This document shows, piece after piece, positions 41,644-50,953 of a stretch of DNA of 58,842 nt. The position numbers and the translations under genes were made by a program. Location: NCBI GenBank assembly GCA_937900485.1, contig CALCEL010000001.1, positions 1 to 58,842 on the forward strand, in the 5' to 3' direction. Position 1 is the stretch's first letter. Every line of letters starts with the position of its first letter. The notes beneath the pieces are model-generated. The model worked only from the letters and a program-made list of their open reading frames with translations, was not told the origin of the DNA and did no database searches. This DNA is from an uncultured Prevotellaceae bacterium. GTDB taxonomy: Bacteria; Bacteroidota; Bacteroidia; Bacteroidales; Bacteroidaceae.

Positions 41644-42930
41644 CTACAAACAAAACTCTTTCTTTATCATATCGACGGCATCAAGCTTCTCCCATGTGAA
41701 AAGCTCCACCTCGATATCCTTAGAGCCTTCATAGCGATTGTCAAAATGCTTAACCACCACCTCTGGCTTGCGACCCATATGTCCGTAAGCGGCGGTCTCC
41801 TCATAAATCGGAAGACGTAACTTGAGTCTTTCCTCAATTGCTTTCGGACGCAAGTCAAACAACTTGGCGATACGTAACGCAATGTCACCGTCGGACATGT
41901 TAACATTGGAACGTCCGTAAGTGTTGACATATATGCTCACCGGCTCAGCGACACCAATTGCATAGCTGACCTGAACGAGCATCTCGTCAGCAACACCGGC
42001 TGCCACCATATTCTTAGCGATATGACGAGCGGCATAAGCGGCAGAACGGTCCACCTTGCTTGGGTCCTTTCCTGAGAAGGCGCCACCACCGTGAGCTCCC
42101 TTACCACCGTAGGTGTCAACGATAATCTTACGTCCTGTAAGTCCTGTGTCACCATGAGGGCCACCAATGACAAACTTACCTGTCGGGTTGACGTAATACT
42201 TAATCTCGTCATTGAAAAGAGCCTTGACTGCTGGTGACTGTATGGTGTCGATGACTCTTGGAATAAGAATATTAATGACGTCCTCCCTGATTTTCTGTAA
42301 CATACTCTCATCGTCGTCATCGAACTCATCATGCTGAGTAGACACTACGATAGAGTCGATGCGTACCGGCTTACCCTCATCACCATACTCTATAGTAACC
42401 TGCGACTTGGCGTCCGGACGAAGATAAGTGACGGTCTTACCCTTGCGGAGGTATGTCATCACCTTACCTTCACGGCGTATATCGGCAAGAACCTGGAGTA
42501 TTCTGTGGGAGAGGTCAAGCGAGAGAGGGATGAAGTTCTCCGTCTCGTTTGTGGCGTAACCAAACATCATACCTTGGTCACCGGCACCCTGATCCATAGG
42601 AGCGTCACGCTCTACTCCCCTATTGATATCCGCACTCTGCTCATGGATAGCACTAAGAATACCGCAGCTCTCAGCGTCGAACTTATATGACGACTTGGTG
42701 TAGCCAATCCTGGTGATTGTCTTACGAGCCACCTCATGAATATCTACGTATGTCTTTGACTTAACCTCTCCGGCCAGCACGACCTGACCTGTTGTCACCA
42801 AAGTCTCACAAGCGACCTTGGAATTAGCGTCATAAGCGAGGAAATGATCGAGAAGAGCATCGCTGATCTGATCGGCGACCTTGTCAGGATGTCCCTCACT
42901 GACTGACTCTGAAGTAAACAAATATCCCAT
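41644..42930 (-). CDS. metK: S-adenosylmethionine synthetase
   Basis: 428 residues. Makes SAM from methionine and ATP. Signatures: SESVSEGHPDKVADQISDA at residues 8-26, GAGDQGMMFGYA near 118-129, and GGGAFSGKDPSKVDRSAAYAAR near 281-302 (phosphate loop and lysines). Longer than E. coli MetK (384) through insertions that are typical in Bacteroidetes (e.g. RIDSIVVSTQHDEFDDDDESM). First gene of a four-gene transcript with a long 5' leader (see 42931-43129). Confidence 0.96.
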   Translation of the reverse strand: MGYLFTSESVSEGHPDKVADQISDALLDHFLAYDANSKVACETLVTTGQVVLAGEVKSKTYVDIHEVARKTITRIGYTKSSYKFDAESCGILSAIHEQSADINRGVERDAPMDQGAGDQGMMFGYATNETENFIPLSLDLSHRILQVLADIRREGKVMTYLRKGKTVTYLRPDAKSQVTIEYGDEGKPVRIDSIVVSTQHDEFDDDDESMLQKIREDVINILIPRVIDTIQSPAVKALFNDEIKYYVNPTGKFVIGGPHGDTGLTGRKIIVDTYGGKGAHGGGAFSGKDPSKVDRSAAYAARHIAKNMVAAGVADEMLVQVSYAIGVAEPVSIYVNTYGRSNVNMSDGDIALRIAKLFDLRPKAIEERLKLRLPIYEETAAYGHMGRKPEVVVKHFDNRYEGSKDIEVELFTWEKLDAVDMIKKEFCL

Positions 42931-43115
42931 AATTCAAATACATCTATAAGCACCTCATCACGTCTCCATACGAAAACGGAAAAGACACCTAAAAATTATA
43001 ATAAAATAACTGGGGATAGAAACTAACGAAACACGCAAACAAACCAAAGAAACGGGTTTGTATTTTAGCATTTTTTTTAGTGGTTGCAAGCAGCCCAAAT
43101 CTATCCACATTAAAA
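42931..43115 (-). promoter_or_regulatory. Long metK leader, possible SAM-responsive RNA
   Basis: With transcription starting just below the -7 element at 43122-43129, metK would have a ~185-base untranslated leader. Near its 5' end the minus strand reads GTGG (43108-43105), then GATTTGGGCTGCTTGCAA (43101-43084), CCAC (43083-43080), GCTAAAA (43069-43063) and CCC (43056-43054). The GAUUU...UUGCAA loop of the same length, followed by GCUAAAA, and a loop/3'-tail pairing (GGG with CCC) recall the SAM-II pseudoknot. P1 would be only four pairs with a bulge, so this is tentative. Confidence 0.3.
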
Positions 43116-43121
43116 ACCGCG

Positions 43122-43129
43122 CAAAGATA
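43122..43129 (-). promoter_or_regulatory. -7 element of the metK operon
   Basis: TATCTTTG on the minus strand, exact TAnnTTTG. It is the only good match between metK and the terminator at 43184-43215. Confidence 0.55.
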
Positions 43130-43183
43130 CACATTTTACCACACATAACACACATATCCGGCTATTTTTTATCCATTTCGCAC

Positions 43184-43215
43184 AAAAAAGGCGCGAAGTG
43201 TTTACTCTTCGCACC
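43184..43215 (-). terminator. Rho-independent terminator upstream of metK promoter
   Basis: GCGAAG (43193-43198) pairs with CTTCGC (43207-43212), extended by GG/CC pairs after one mismatch; on the minus strand the stem is followed by TTTTTT. It lies ~400 bases downstream of the S46 peptidase gene, beyond that gene's own terminator. The 43216-43529 stretch between holds no recognisable gene; a short RNA is possible. Confidence 0.7.
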
Positions 43216-43529
43216 TTCATGACCTAAAAAATAATCCCAATAATCTAACTATCACCTTTTACTTAAACAAATACTATTCTTAAAACTTTAATCATGTCTA
43301 AGTCATCATCTGACTGTATCACTACAAACAAAAAAGTAATAATGACTCACATCAAACTATTATTTTACTTCTTTTACTATTCTATAAACTAATGAGTAAC
43401 AATATTCATGCTCATTAAAAATTATTATATATAGACGTGTATGTGTTGTCAGAACTGATATGGACATTCATGACTGAGAATCTGCAAGTCAATCAGTGTA
43501 TCTGTCTGTCTTGTCCATGTCACAAAGTA

Positions 43530-43577
43530 AGAAAAATAAAAGTGAAAAAAAGTGTAATAAACACTCTTTTTCACTTT
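43530..43577 (-). terminator. Terminator of the flippase/S46 peptidase transcript
   Basis: Long A/T stem AAAGTGAAAAA...AGTGT with ACACT...TTTTTCACTTT around AATAA (about 43538-43577), 36 bases after the peptidase stop, with a T-rich minus-strand tail. Confidence 0.7.
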
Positions 43578-43612
43578 ACTATTACTATTTTTCTATTATT
43601 TGGATTATTTTT

Positions 43613-45763
43613 TCATTCAATAACAAGCTCTTTAATAAGATTCTTTCCTTTTGAATAATCCTCGATCACACTCAACACCCAACGGATGTCAACACCAATA
43701 CAACGCTGAAGATTATTGTCGAACTTGATGTCACCCGACATGGCCTCCCAGTTACCATCGAAGGCGAGTCCGACCAGACGACCTTTAGAGTCGAACATAC
43801 CGGAACCAGAGTTACCACCGGTTATATCGTTGGTGGTCAAGAAGCACAAAGGCAGGTTACCCGTATTCTTGTCTATGTATCTAGACGAGAACTTTCCTTT
43901 CTTCATCCACTTGCAAACAGGATCGATAAGCTCATAATCGCTGTTCTGAGACTCATTGAAATGCTTGTTCAGGAATGACTGAGGCGTGGTCACCATACTC
44001 TCAGCCTCTTCTTTCAGTCCTTTTGTTCCAACAGGAAAGTTGATTGGTTTGAAAAGGCCGTAGCTAAGTCTGAGAGTGAAGTTGGCGTCCGGGTAGTACA
44101 GACGTGAGTGATTCATCTCACGTATAGCGTCACCCAACAGACGCTCATACTCGTATGTCTTACTCTCACCCGAGACAGACGGAACGAGTGCGGCAATGTC
44201 CATCGCCACGTCGACCATAGGATCCGCCGCTGTCTCCTCGAAAGAGGACACCTTAGAGAGCTTAACGACATCAGCGTAAACTGACTGTGAGTAGAGAAAA
44301 TCCACGAACTTGTCAATATCGCCTTGAGAGACAGAGTCAATCCTACTCAACAAATCAACCGGCAAGAATGACGAGTCAGGAACATGCGAGATGTAATTCT
44401 TGAGGAGAGAACGGAAAATCTCCTTGTCTGTGTCTACGTCAATATCTTTGTAGGTCTCCGCCACTTTGTTCCTAAATGACAATGAGTCCTCAACTCTCAC
44501 TCCTCCAAACATATTCTTGTACAAAACGAACTTCAAAATGTCAGAGCCGCCGATGAATGACTCCATGAACAGGTTAGCGGCATAAGCCTTCTTGAATTCT
44601 TTCTCATAATAGAAAGACAATGAGTCGAGCATACCGACATATCTCTTCCTTGAGACGGTGTCAGAGTCTATCCAAGCCTTGACATCGTTTTCCAGCTTTC
44701 TCTTATCATTGAGTACATTGAGGTTCTGGAGCGCAGTATTCTGTCCGAGGGAGAACTTCCAGTAATTGGAGCATGATGACTGTTTTGAGGCATATTTGAT
44801 TCTTATGGCATCATCAGCATCCATTGCTTTCTTCAGTATATCAAGCTTTACTCCGCGCACTTGGTAACGCACGTCATTCTCACAACGCATAGTGTTATAG
44901 ATTCCATAGCTGCTGAGATAACGGTCTGTAGAGCCAGGATAGCCCAAGGTCATGACATAGTCTCCCTCTTTATACCCTTGTGTGGACACATGAGCGAACG
45001 ACAAAGGCTTGTATGGAACGTTATCCTTTGAGTATGGAGCCGGTCTGTTGTCTTTCCCTGCATATATACGGAACACGGAGAAGTCGCATGTCTGTCTTGG
45101 CCACATCCAGTTGTCTGTGTCACCACCGTATTTACCCATGCACTGAGGAGGAGCGCAGACTAAACGTACGTCGTCATACCGCTGATATACACTGAGACAG
45201 TATTTAGAACCTTTGAAGAACGGGTTTATCTCACCATATACTCCCTCATTATTGTAACTCACCAACTCGACAATCTCATCTGAGTACTTATCTATCAAGC
45301 TGTCACGGACGTCAACAGTAGCGTTCTCTGGAATCCTTCCTAAGATTTTATCCGTCACGTCTATCGTCTTGAGATGAAGAAGAACAAACAAATCCTCGTT
45401 GGGCAACTCATCCTCATGTTTCTTGGCTATAAAGCCGTTCTTCAGATAATCGTTCTTTACAGACGAATGGGATTGGATGGCACCGTAACCACAATGGTGA
45501 TTTGTGAACATGAGACCGTCAGGGGATACGATGACACCGGAGCAGAACCCGCCAAGCTGTACTATGGCATTGTTCAGTGACGGCTGATCTGATGAATACA
45601 ACTCTTCAGCGGTCATCTCAAGTCCAAGACTTCTGAGAACAGAGTCGGTCTCAGCGGAGATGGTACCGACAACCCACATGCCCTCATCAGCTTTAACGCT
45701 TGACGTTGACAATATCGACAATAAAGAGAATAAAGAGAAAATTTTGCAAATTCCGAATTTCAT
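43613..45763 (-). CDS. S46 dipeptidyl-peptidase, DPP7-type
   Basis: 716 residues, exported serine exopeptidase that removes dipeptides from peptide N-termini in the periplasm. Signal peptide MKFGICKIFSLFSLLSILSTSSVKA; catalytic His in TNHHCGYG (residues 89-90), Asp region GGDTDNWMWPRQTCDFSVFR, and Ser652 in GGNSGSGMFD. Eighteen residues after the Ser is Gly670 (LAFDGNWEAMSGD); in this family Gly there marks DPP7 (hydrophobic P1), Arg marks DPP11 (acidic P1). Length equals characterised DPP7 (~712). Follows the flippase gene by 25 bases. Confidence 0.94.
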   Translation of the reverse strand: MKFGICKIFSLFSLLSILSTSSVKADEGMWVVGTISAETDSVLRSLGLEMTAEELYSSDQPSLNNAIVQLGGFCSGVIVSPDGLMFTNHHCGYGAIQSHSSVKNDYLKNGFIAKKHEDELPNEDLFVLLHLKTIDVTDKILGRIPENATVDVRDSLIDKYSDEIVELVSYNNEGVYGEINPFFKGSKYCLSVYQRYDDVRLVCAPPQCMGKYGGDTDNWMWPRQTCDFSVFRIYAGKDNRPAPYSKDNVPYKPLSFAHVSTQGYKEGDYVMTLGYPGSTDRYLSSYGIYNTMRCENDVRYQVRGVKLDILKKAMDADDAIRIKYASKQSSCSNYWKFSLGQNTALQNLNVLNDKRKLENDVKAWIDSDTVSRKRYVGMLDSLSFYYEKEFKKAYAANLFMESFIGGSDILKFVLYKNMFGGVRVEDSLSFRNKVAETYKDIDVDTDKEIFRSLLKNYISHVPDSSFLPVDLLSRIDSVSQGDIDKFVDFLYSQSVYADVVKLSKVSSFEETAADPMVDVAMDIAALVPSVSGESKTYEYERLLGDAIREMNHSRLYYPDANFTLRLSYGLFKPINFPVGTKGLKEEAESMVTTPQSFLNKHFNESQNSDYELIDPVCKWMKKGKFSSRYIDKNTGNLPLCFLTTNDITGGNSGSGMFDSKGRLVGLAFDGNWEAMSGDIKFDNNLQRCIGVDIRWVLSVIEDYSKGKNLIKELVIE

Positions 45764-45788
45764 ATTTTATGGTATGTAAAAAAGTTAA

Positions 45789-47252
45789 TCATCTGAAAAA
45801 TCTGCCGATAACAGGTAGTTTTTTGATAGGAAGGTCCCAGAAAATCACATGACCGGCGAAAAGCGAGATCAGGAAAGTGTTTACCAACAGACGCGACACT
45901 ACTGAATCGACATAGTCAGGCAGCACATACATCACAGAGAAGATACAGGATGTCATCAGCACATATACGATAATACCCTTCATGTCGTACTTTATCGGAT
46001 TTTTAATCTGACCGACAACATAACTCAAGACCATTGACGTCATATATCCAGCCACTCCTCCCCAGGCACACGCCACATAGCCGTACACAGGGATGAAAAC
46101 GATGTTTACAATGATGAGGACAGCACAGCCGGCAAGAGAGAACCACGCTCCCCAGATGGTCTTGTCAATAAGCTTATACCAGAAAGAGAGATTGAAATAT
46201 ATTCCCATCATTATCTCAGCCACCATCACAATAGGTATGACAAACAAACCGGAATGGTACTCCTCATCGATAATATTCTTGAGAAGGTCAATATATCCCT
46301 CAACACACAAGAATGCGAAGAGCGTGAATATGATGAAGTATTTCATCGCCACGGCGTAATACTCCTTACTGTCTTTTTCCTTGCTCTTCGCAAAGACGAT
46401 AGGCTCATAGGCGTATCTGAAAGCTTGCGTTATCATCGCCATAATCATGGCCACCTTGACACACGCTCCATATATGCCAAGCTGAACGTGAGCCTCCGCG
46501 TCGGTATATAGTCCGGTGCGTGTATACGCCCAAGGAAATATAATCTTATCGAATGTCTGGTTAAGTATTCCTGCTATTCCAAGTACTAATATAGGCCAGG
46601 AATAGCTTAACATCCTTCTCATGACCGTCATATCGACTTTCCACTTTATGTCTGTCAATTCTGTTATGAAGAAGAACGTGATGAAGAACGTACAAATGAG
46701 ATTGATGAAGAAGACATAGTAGACATCGTCTTTACCAAGCACAAGGAAGAATAAAAGGTTCAACGCAATGGAGACAACGATGAACAAGAGCTTCAACATA
46801 GCGAACTTCAACGCTTTCTTTCTAAACCTTAGCAAACAGAAAGGTATGGCTTGTATCACGTCGATGCTGACTATCGCTGACATGATAAGGACGTACTCAT
46901 GATGACCAGCATATCCCATGACATCCGCCAGAGGGTTGATAAACAGACACACCGTCACGAAAAACACTATGGCAAGGGAACTGACGAACAACATCGCAGT
47001 GGAGAACACTGTGTCTGACTTTTCCTCTTCCGAATTGGCGAAACGAAAGAAAGAGGTCTCCATACCGAATGTGAGAATCACCATGACGAGTGCGGTATAT
47101 GCGTAAAGGTTGGTCACTATACCATACCCGCCACTCTCCGCGGAAATAACATGTGTGTATAACGGAACGAGCAGATAATTCAGAAACTTTCCTATAATGC
47201 TACTTAGGCCATAAACAACTGTATCCTTGGCCAGGGATTTCATATTTGCCAT
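45789..47252 (-). CDS. Polysaccharide/oligosaccharide flippase (Wzx/MVF type)
   Basis: 487 residues with ~14 membrane helices. N-terminus AKDTVVYGLSSIIGKFLNYLLVPLYTHV, then SAESGGYGIVTNLYAYTALVMVILTFGMETSFFRF, is the standard start of the polysaccharide-biosynthesis/oligosaccharide flippase family (MOP superfamily), which moves lipid-linked sugars across the inner membrane. No glycosyltransferases are next to it; Bacteroidales keep a conserved stand-alone copy, and this looks like it. Shares a transcript with the S46 peptidase gene. Confidence 0.88.
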   Translation of the reverse strand: MANMKSLAKDTVVYGLSSIIGKFLNYLLVPLYTHVISAESGGYGIVTNLYAYTALVMVILTFGMETSFFRFANSEEEKSDTVFSTAMLFVSSLAIVFFVTVCLFINPLADVMGYAGHHEYVLIMSAIVSIDVIQAIPFCLLRFRKKALKFAMLKLLFIVVSIALNLLFFLVLGKDDVYYVFFINLICTFFITFFFITELTDIKWKVDMTVMRRMLSYSWPILVLGIAGILNQTFDKIIFPWAYTRTGLYTDAEAHVQLGIYGACVKVAMIMAMITQAFRYAYEPIVFAKSKEKDSKEYYAVAMKYFIIFTLFAFLCVEGYIDLLKNIIDEEYHSGLFVIPIVMVAEIMMGIYFNLSFWYKLIDKTIWGAWFSLAGCAVLIIVNIVFIPVYGYVACAWGGVAGYMTSMVLSYVVGQIKNPIKYDMKGIIVYVLMTSCIFSVMYVLPDYVDSVVSRLLVNTFLISLFAGHVIFWDLPIKKLPVIGRFFR

Positions 47253-47299
47253 CTTAAAATAATAAATGGAGAATAGACTTCAGATAATACATATCTCAG

Positions 47300-47307
47300 C
47301 AAAAGTA
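47300..47307 (-). promoter_or_regulatory. -7 element for the flippase gene
   Basis: TACTTTTG on the minus strand, exact TAnnTTTG, 48 bases before the ATG at 47252. Confidence 0.6.
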
Positions 47308-47328
47308 AGACTTTTATTTAAAATGACA

Positions 47329-47359
47329 AAGAAGGTGTCAGAAATTCCGACACCTTCTT
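47329..47359 (-). terminator. Terminator of the 47385-50627 gene
   Basis: AAGAAGGTGTC (47329-47339) pairs with GACACCTTCTT (47349-47359), 25 bases after the stop; minus-strand tail TGTCATTTT is only moderately T-rich. Confidence 0.65.
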
Positions 47360-47384
47360 ACATATAATAGGTATGACAACCGTA

Positions 47385-50300
47385 TTACTTGATAACCTTC
47401 TTGACAGAGCCGTCTGACATCTTGACGATGTTGATACCGTTCTTGAGTCCGTTGACACGTACACCAGATACAGTAAATACATTCTCAATCTCAGACTCCT
47501 CAGACTTCTCAGCTATGCTCTCAACACCTGTTGTGACATTCCAACCTGCATTGTCACCCTCCTCGAGAAGTACAAGAGTGAAGTTGTGAGCAGAGAACCA
47601 TGAACCAGAGAATGGTACGGCAAGCTCAGACTGAGTGTCTGTAAGACCCTTAGTGAACACAGAGTCATTAGTGAGACCTACGGTGAGAACGTGATTCTTA
47701 ACCTCAATCTCAAGGTCAACATTCATCCAGCCACGACCCTTACCGCCGTTAGCGCCAAGGATTGTCCAGCTTTCCTCAGAGATACCATCTGGGCAGTACT
47801 CACCCAATGTTTCAATAGCAGACTCATAAATGCTGAACTGAGTAGCTGCAGTCAAGTTGTACTTGCTGATAAGCTCGTCGGCAGCTTTAGTCCAAAGCTC
47901 GCCATAAGTGTCAAATGTGTAGGCGATAGAGTCACCACCACTTACAGACTCAAGGCTTGAGTCAACATACTTAGTGAGATTTGTTGGCTTAACATGAGCT
48001 GGAGCGAGAACTACGACAGCACCGTCAGTAGGAATGACAGCCTCATCCTCATTAGTAGCGAGAGCGGCGTCAGAAGCCATAAGGTATACACCCTCAGCAC
48101 CTACAGCACCAGAAGCGCGCATCATAGCTGACAACTTATACTTACCATTTGGAACGTTGAGAGTCTGATAGTAAGTTGCTCTAACAGCACCAGCTGTAGC
48201 GTTCCATGTGTCAATATAGTAATTGTCAGAAACACCATCCTCTGCCTGGCCGTTCTTAGCACCGCTACCATCACCTACTGGCTTGTAAATGTTCCATCCT
48301 GTTGGAGTAGCTGAAGAAATTGCAGCGTCAGAGATGTAAGCTGTAACGTCAGCGCCGTTAGCCACCTCAACATCAGCAGCCTTAGCCACTGTAATAGCAT
48401 TGTTAAGCTCAGAGATTGCCTCAGTGATAGCCTCTGATGTTGGCAAGCTCTTGACAGCAGCGAAGCGGTTAACAACATCATCAATAGTGCTGTTAAGAAC
48501 AGCCTTACCCTCAGCGCTTGTCACGTCCTCAACAGCAGCCTCAGCAGACGCGATGGCTGGAGTGAGATCATTGAGATAAGAACGAAGGATTGACGTATAG
48601 TTGCCAGTCTCATTGTATGTTGCCTCAGCAGAATTGAGGTAATTTGTTGTGATGTCAACCACAACCTTTGTGATTTTAGCGAAGTTAGTTCCCTCAGTCT
48701 TAGCTATAGAATCGTTAAGTGTCTTGTATGTGCCAGACATCACAGAAGCATATTCTGTCTCAGAAGCTGTAGCGATAGCGATAGCTGCGTTAAGAGCGTC
48801 AAGATCTGAAGCGCTCTTAGCCTCAGCGACAGCAGCCACGAATGTAACCTTGTCAGCTGCAAGGTGCATAGTATCAGACATAGCCTCAGCCTCAGCGAAT
48901 TTACCAGCTACAGCCTGTGCGATATCCTCGTCAGATGCTGTACCGTAGTAGTTGAGGACGAAGTTTGTCACGCAATACCATCCACCACGATAGTCTGAAT
49001 AACCGCCAGGAGTTTCTGACATACCATTAGAAGTGGCACCGATCTTGAGTTTACCGTCAACAACGAGAATCTTCTCTGTAGTAAGGTTCTCCCAAACGTA
49101 TGGATCCCATCCTGTCTGAGACAGGTTAGCTGACACTGATGTAGCTGTAGATGAAGTAGCGAACAAGTGCTGGTCAGTAATACATCCGTCCTGAGTACAC
49201 ATGTCTGCAGACACAGTGTAATATCCGTTAGGTATACCAGTCAGATCCTGCTGTATTGTGTTGTCAGTGAAGTTAGCCTGGTTACGCCATGCATTCCAAC
49301 AAGTAATAGCGTTACCTTCGTTGTCAGTGAGAGAAGTGTTAACACGCTGGTCACCACCTGAAGTACCGATGTACCACTCACCCTTTGATGTGAACATTGG
49401 CTCATCAATGAGGAATGAGTAGTTAGCAGGAGTCTCCTCTGTTGCTGTCTGAGAGAACAGGTAGTCATTGATAGCAGCGTTGAGCTCAGAAATAGCGACA
49501 GACACATACTCCAAAGAAGACTTATCATTGTCAAGTGTCATGAAACCATTGAGCTGATACTGCTCGAAGTCAGCGAGTTTATTCTGCAAATCCTCATATC
49601 CAGGGTACAGGTCGTCGGCCTCGAGGTAGCTTGCTGCCTTAACCATCAAGTCGTTGAAAGCCTCAGCATTAGCCACGGCAGCCTTAGCGCTTTCGAGCAT
49701 TGCGTTCACCAAGTCTATAGCGTTCTGAAGCGTTGTGAGCTCAGAATCCTCAGACAAGTTAGATATTGACTCACCATCCACGTCACCCTCGTTAGCAAAG
49801 TCGTCAAGCTCAGATATAATACCTGAATAGTCATCACTGAGACCAGAGTAGTATGTACCGAGATTGTTGAGAGCAGCCTGAAGGCCGAGGTAAGCCACAG
49901 TAGACTGGCTTGTCTCCTCAGGATCGTATAACTGTGCGAGGAAGAAACCGTCGAAACATACTGTTGACATCAACCATCTTGCGTTGAACTGCAGGTATGT
50001 GTACTCCTGAGAGTTGAAAGAACATGCAGTCTGACACCAGTCACCGACACCGTCACCGTCCTCATCAACGTAGTTACCATATCCGAGTGGCTGAAGGCCT
50101 GTTGTCTCAGTACCACCGTTCATACCGATGATCATCTGTCCGTTAGACACTGAAGTCTCGTGCTGACCACCAGCTGTTGACTCCTCTGCTGTCATTGAGA
50201 CAACAGGGACATACTGGTTATTAGCAGAGTTCTTAGCAAGATAGAAAGAGAAGTAGTAACGAGTGTTAGGCTGGATGCTCCAACGCTGACCAATAGAATT

Positions 50301-50627
50301 AACACCAGCTGCACCAGTGTGTCCCACTGCCTGAATGTAAGCACCCCCATCGTAACCACCAGTCTTCTGCCATGAGAAGTTAGATGATGTCATCTGTGCG
50401 TAAGAACCTACTGTCCATCCAACGATATTACCGTTATTCTCGGATGGATCCATGTCGAACGAACCGTTTGTGACTTCATTCGTTCCCACGTACCACTTTG
50501 AACCGTCACTCAAAGTGATAAGGTCACCGACCTTTACATCACCAACGATAAGCTCATTCTGTGCGGATGCTTTACGGCAAAAAGAAGATGCCACCAATAC
50601 CGCTAATAAAGAGTAAAGCTTCACCAT
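47385..50627 (-). CDS. Very large secreted protein with type IX sorting-like tail
   Basis: 1080 residues. Signal peptide MVKLYSLLAVLVASSFCRKASAQ. Residues ~45-235 form a first beta-sandwich/carbohydrate-binding-like module (NGSFDMDPSENNGNIVGWTVGS...YYFSFYLAKNS). Helical, Ala/Glu-rich linkers (~250-390 and ~565-770; pattern like FIVAR repeats: AVANAEAFNDLMVKAASYLEA, LDALNAAIAIATASETEY) alternate with jelly-roll modules at ~425-560 and ~780-1040 (IPNGYYTVSADM, VPNGKYKLSAMMRASG, GSWFSAHNFTLVLLE). C-terminus NVFTVSGVRVNGLKNGINI...KKVIK is a T9SS-type tail. Acidic and very poor in Cys. The modules are shared with the 13730-15679 protein. Likely a surface adhesin or polysaccharide-binding protein; no catalytic motif seen. 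Confidence 0.75.
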   Translation of the reverse strand: MVKLYSLLAVLVASSFCRKASAQNELIVGDVKVGDLITLSDGSKWYVGTNEVTNGSFDMDPSENNGNIVGWTVGSYAQMTSSNFSWQKTGGYDGGAYIQAVGHTGAAGVNSIGQRWSIQPNTRYYFSFYLAKNSANNQYVPVVSMTAEESTAGGQHETSVSNGQMIIGMNGGTETTGLQPLGYGNYVDEDGDGVGDWCQTACSFNSQEYTYLQFNARWLMSTVCFDGFFLAQLYDPEETSQSTVAYLGLQAALNNLGTYYSGLSDDYSGIISELDDFANEGDVDGESISNLSEDSELTTLQNAIDLVNAMLESAKAAVANAEAFNDLMVKAASYLEADDLYPGYEDLQNKLADFEQYQLNGFMTLDNDKSSLEYVSVAISELNAAINDYLFSQTATEETPANYSFLIDEPMFTSKGEWYIGTSGGDQRVNTSLTDNEGNAITCWNAWRNQANFTDNTIQQDLTGIPNGYYTVSADMCTQDGCITDQHLFATSSTATSVSANLSQTGWDPYVWENLTTEKILVVDGKLKIGATSNGMSETPGGYSDYRGGWYCVTNFVLNYYGTASDEDIAQAVAGKFAEAEAMSDTMHLAADKVTFVAAVAEAKSASDLDALNAAIAIATASETEYASVMSGTYKTLNDSIAKTEGTNFAKITKVVVDITTNYLNSAEATYNETGNYTSILRSYLNDLTPAIASAEAAVEDVTSAEGKAVLNSTIDDVVNRFAAVKSLPTSEAITEAISELNNAITVAKAADVEVANGADVTAYISDAAISSATPTGWNIYKPVGDGSGAKNGQAEDGVSDNYYIDTWNATAGAVRATYYQTLNVPNGKYKLSAMMRASGAVGAEGVYLMASDAALATNEDEAVIPTDGAVVVLAPAHVKPTNLTKYVDSSLESVSGGDSIAYTFDTYGELWTKAADELISKYNLTAATQFSIYESAIETLGEYCPDGISEESWTILGANGGKGRGWMNVDLEIEVKNHVLTVGLTNDSVFTKGLTDTQSELAVPFSGSWFSAHNFTLVLLEEGDNAGWNVTTGVESIAEKSEESEIENVFTVSGVRVNGLKNGINIVKMSDGSVKKVIK

Positions 50628-50919
50628 TTTTTTTAGATAAGTTAAGTTTATTAATATTTTGATTATAGGATTGCATATTCTCGTTTAAAGATACTCCTAT
50701 CAATAAACCTAATAACAACCATTTTACAGATGCAAATAACGAGAAAAAGATTAATATTTCAAAATATTAATTCTAAATTCAACAAATAATTAGGTAAAAA
50801 AATACTATTTATTTAATAACTCATACATTATTATAACATTATCGTTGTTAGTAAGAATTGTCAGGTTTTTAATGTAACACAACGTATGCATTCGTACATT
50901 CCTCAAAGAGCACAAAAAA
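50628..50919. other. A/T-rich intergenic stretch upstream of the large secreted gene
   Basis: No gene. A -7-like TATCTTTA (minus strand, 50692-50685) is one base from consensus and would give a ~55-base leader to the ATG at 50627. The middle is nearly pure A/T (50751-50870) without a clear repeat. Confidence 0.35.
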
Positions 50920-50947
50920 AGTCTGGTTAGAAAAATCCAACCAGACT
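50913..50947 (-). terminator. Terminator of the CvfB-like gene
   Basis: AGTCTGGTT (50920-50928) pairs with AACCAGACT (50939-50947); the minus strand continues with TTTTTTTG. Seven bases after the stop codon at 50954. Confidence 0.85.
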
Positions 50948-50953
50948 GTTTAT

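Noticed and set aside
42958..43155. 65-codon minus-strand frame (MCVMCGKMCIF...) over the metK promoter and leader
   Set aside because: It spans the predicted promoter and leader structure and shows no domain; leader RNA is the better reading.
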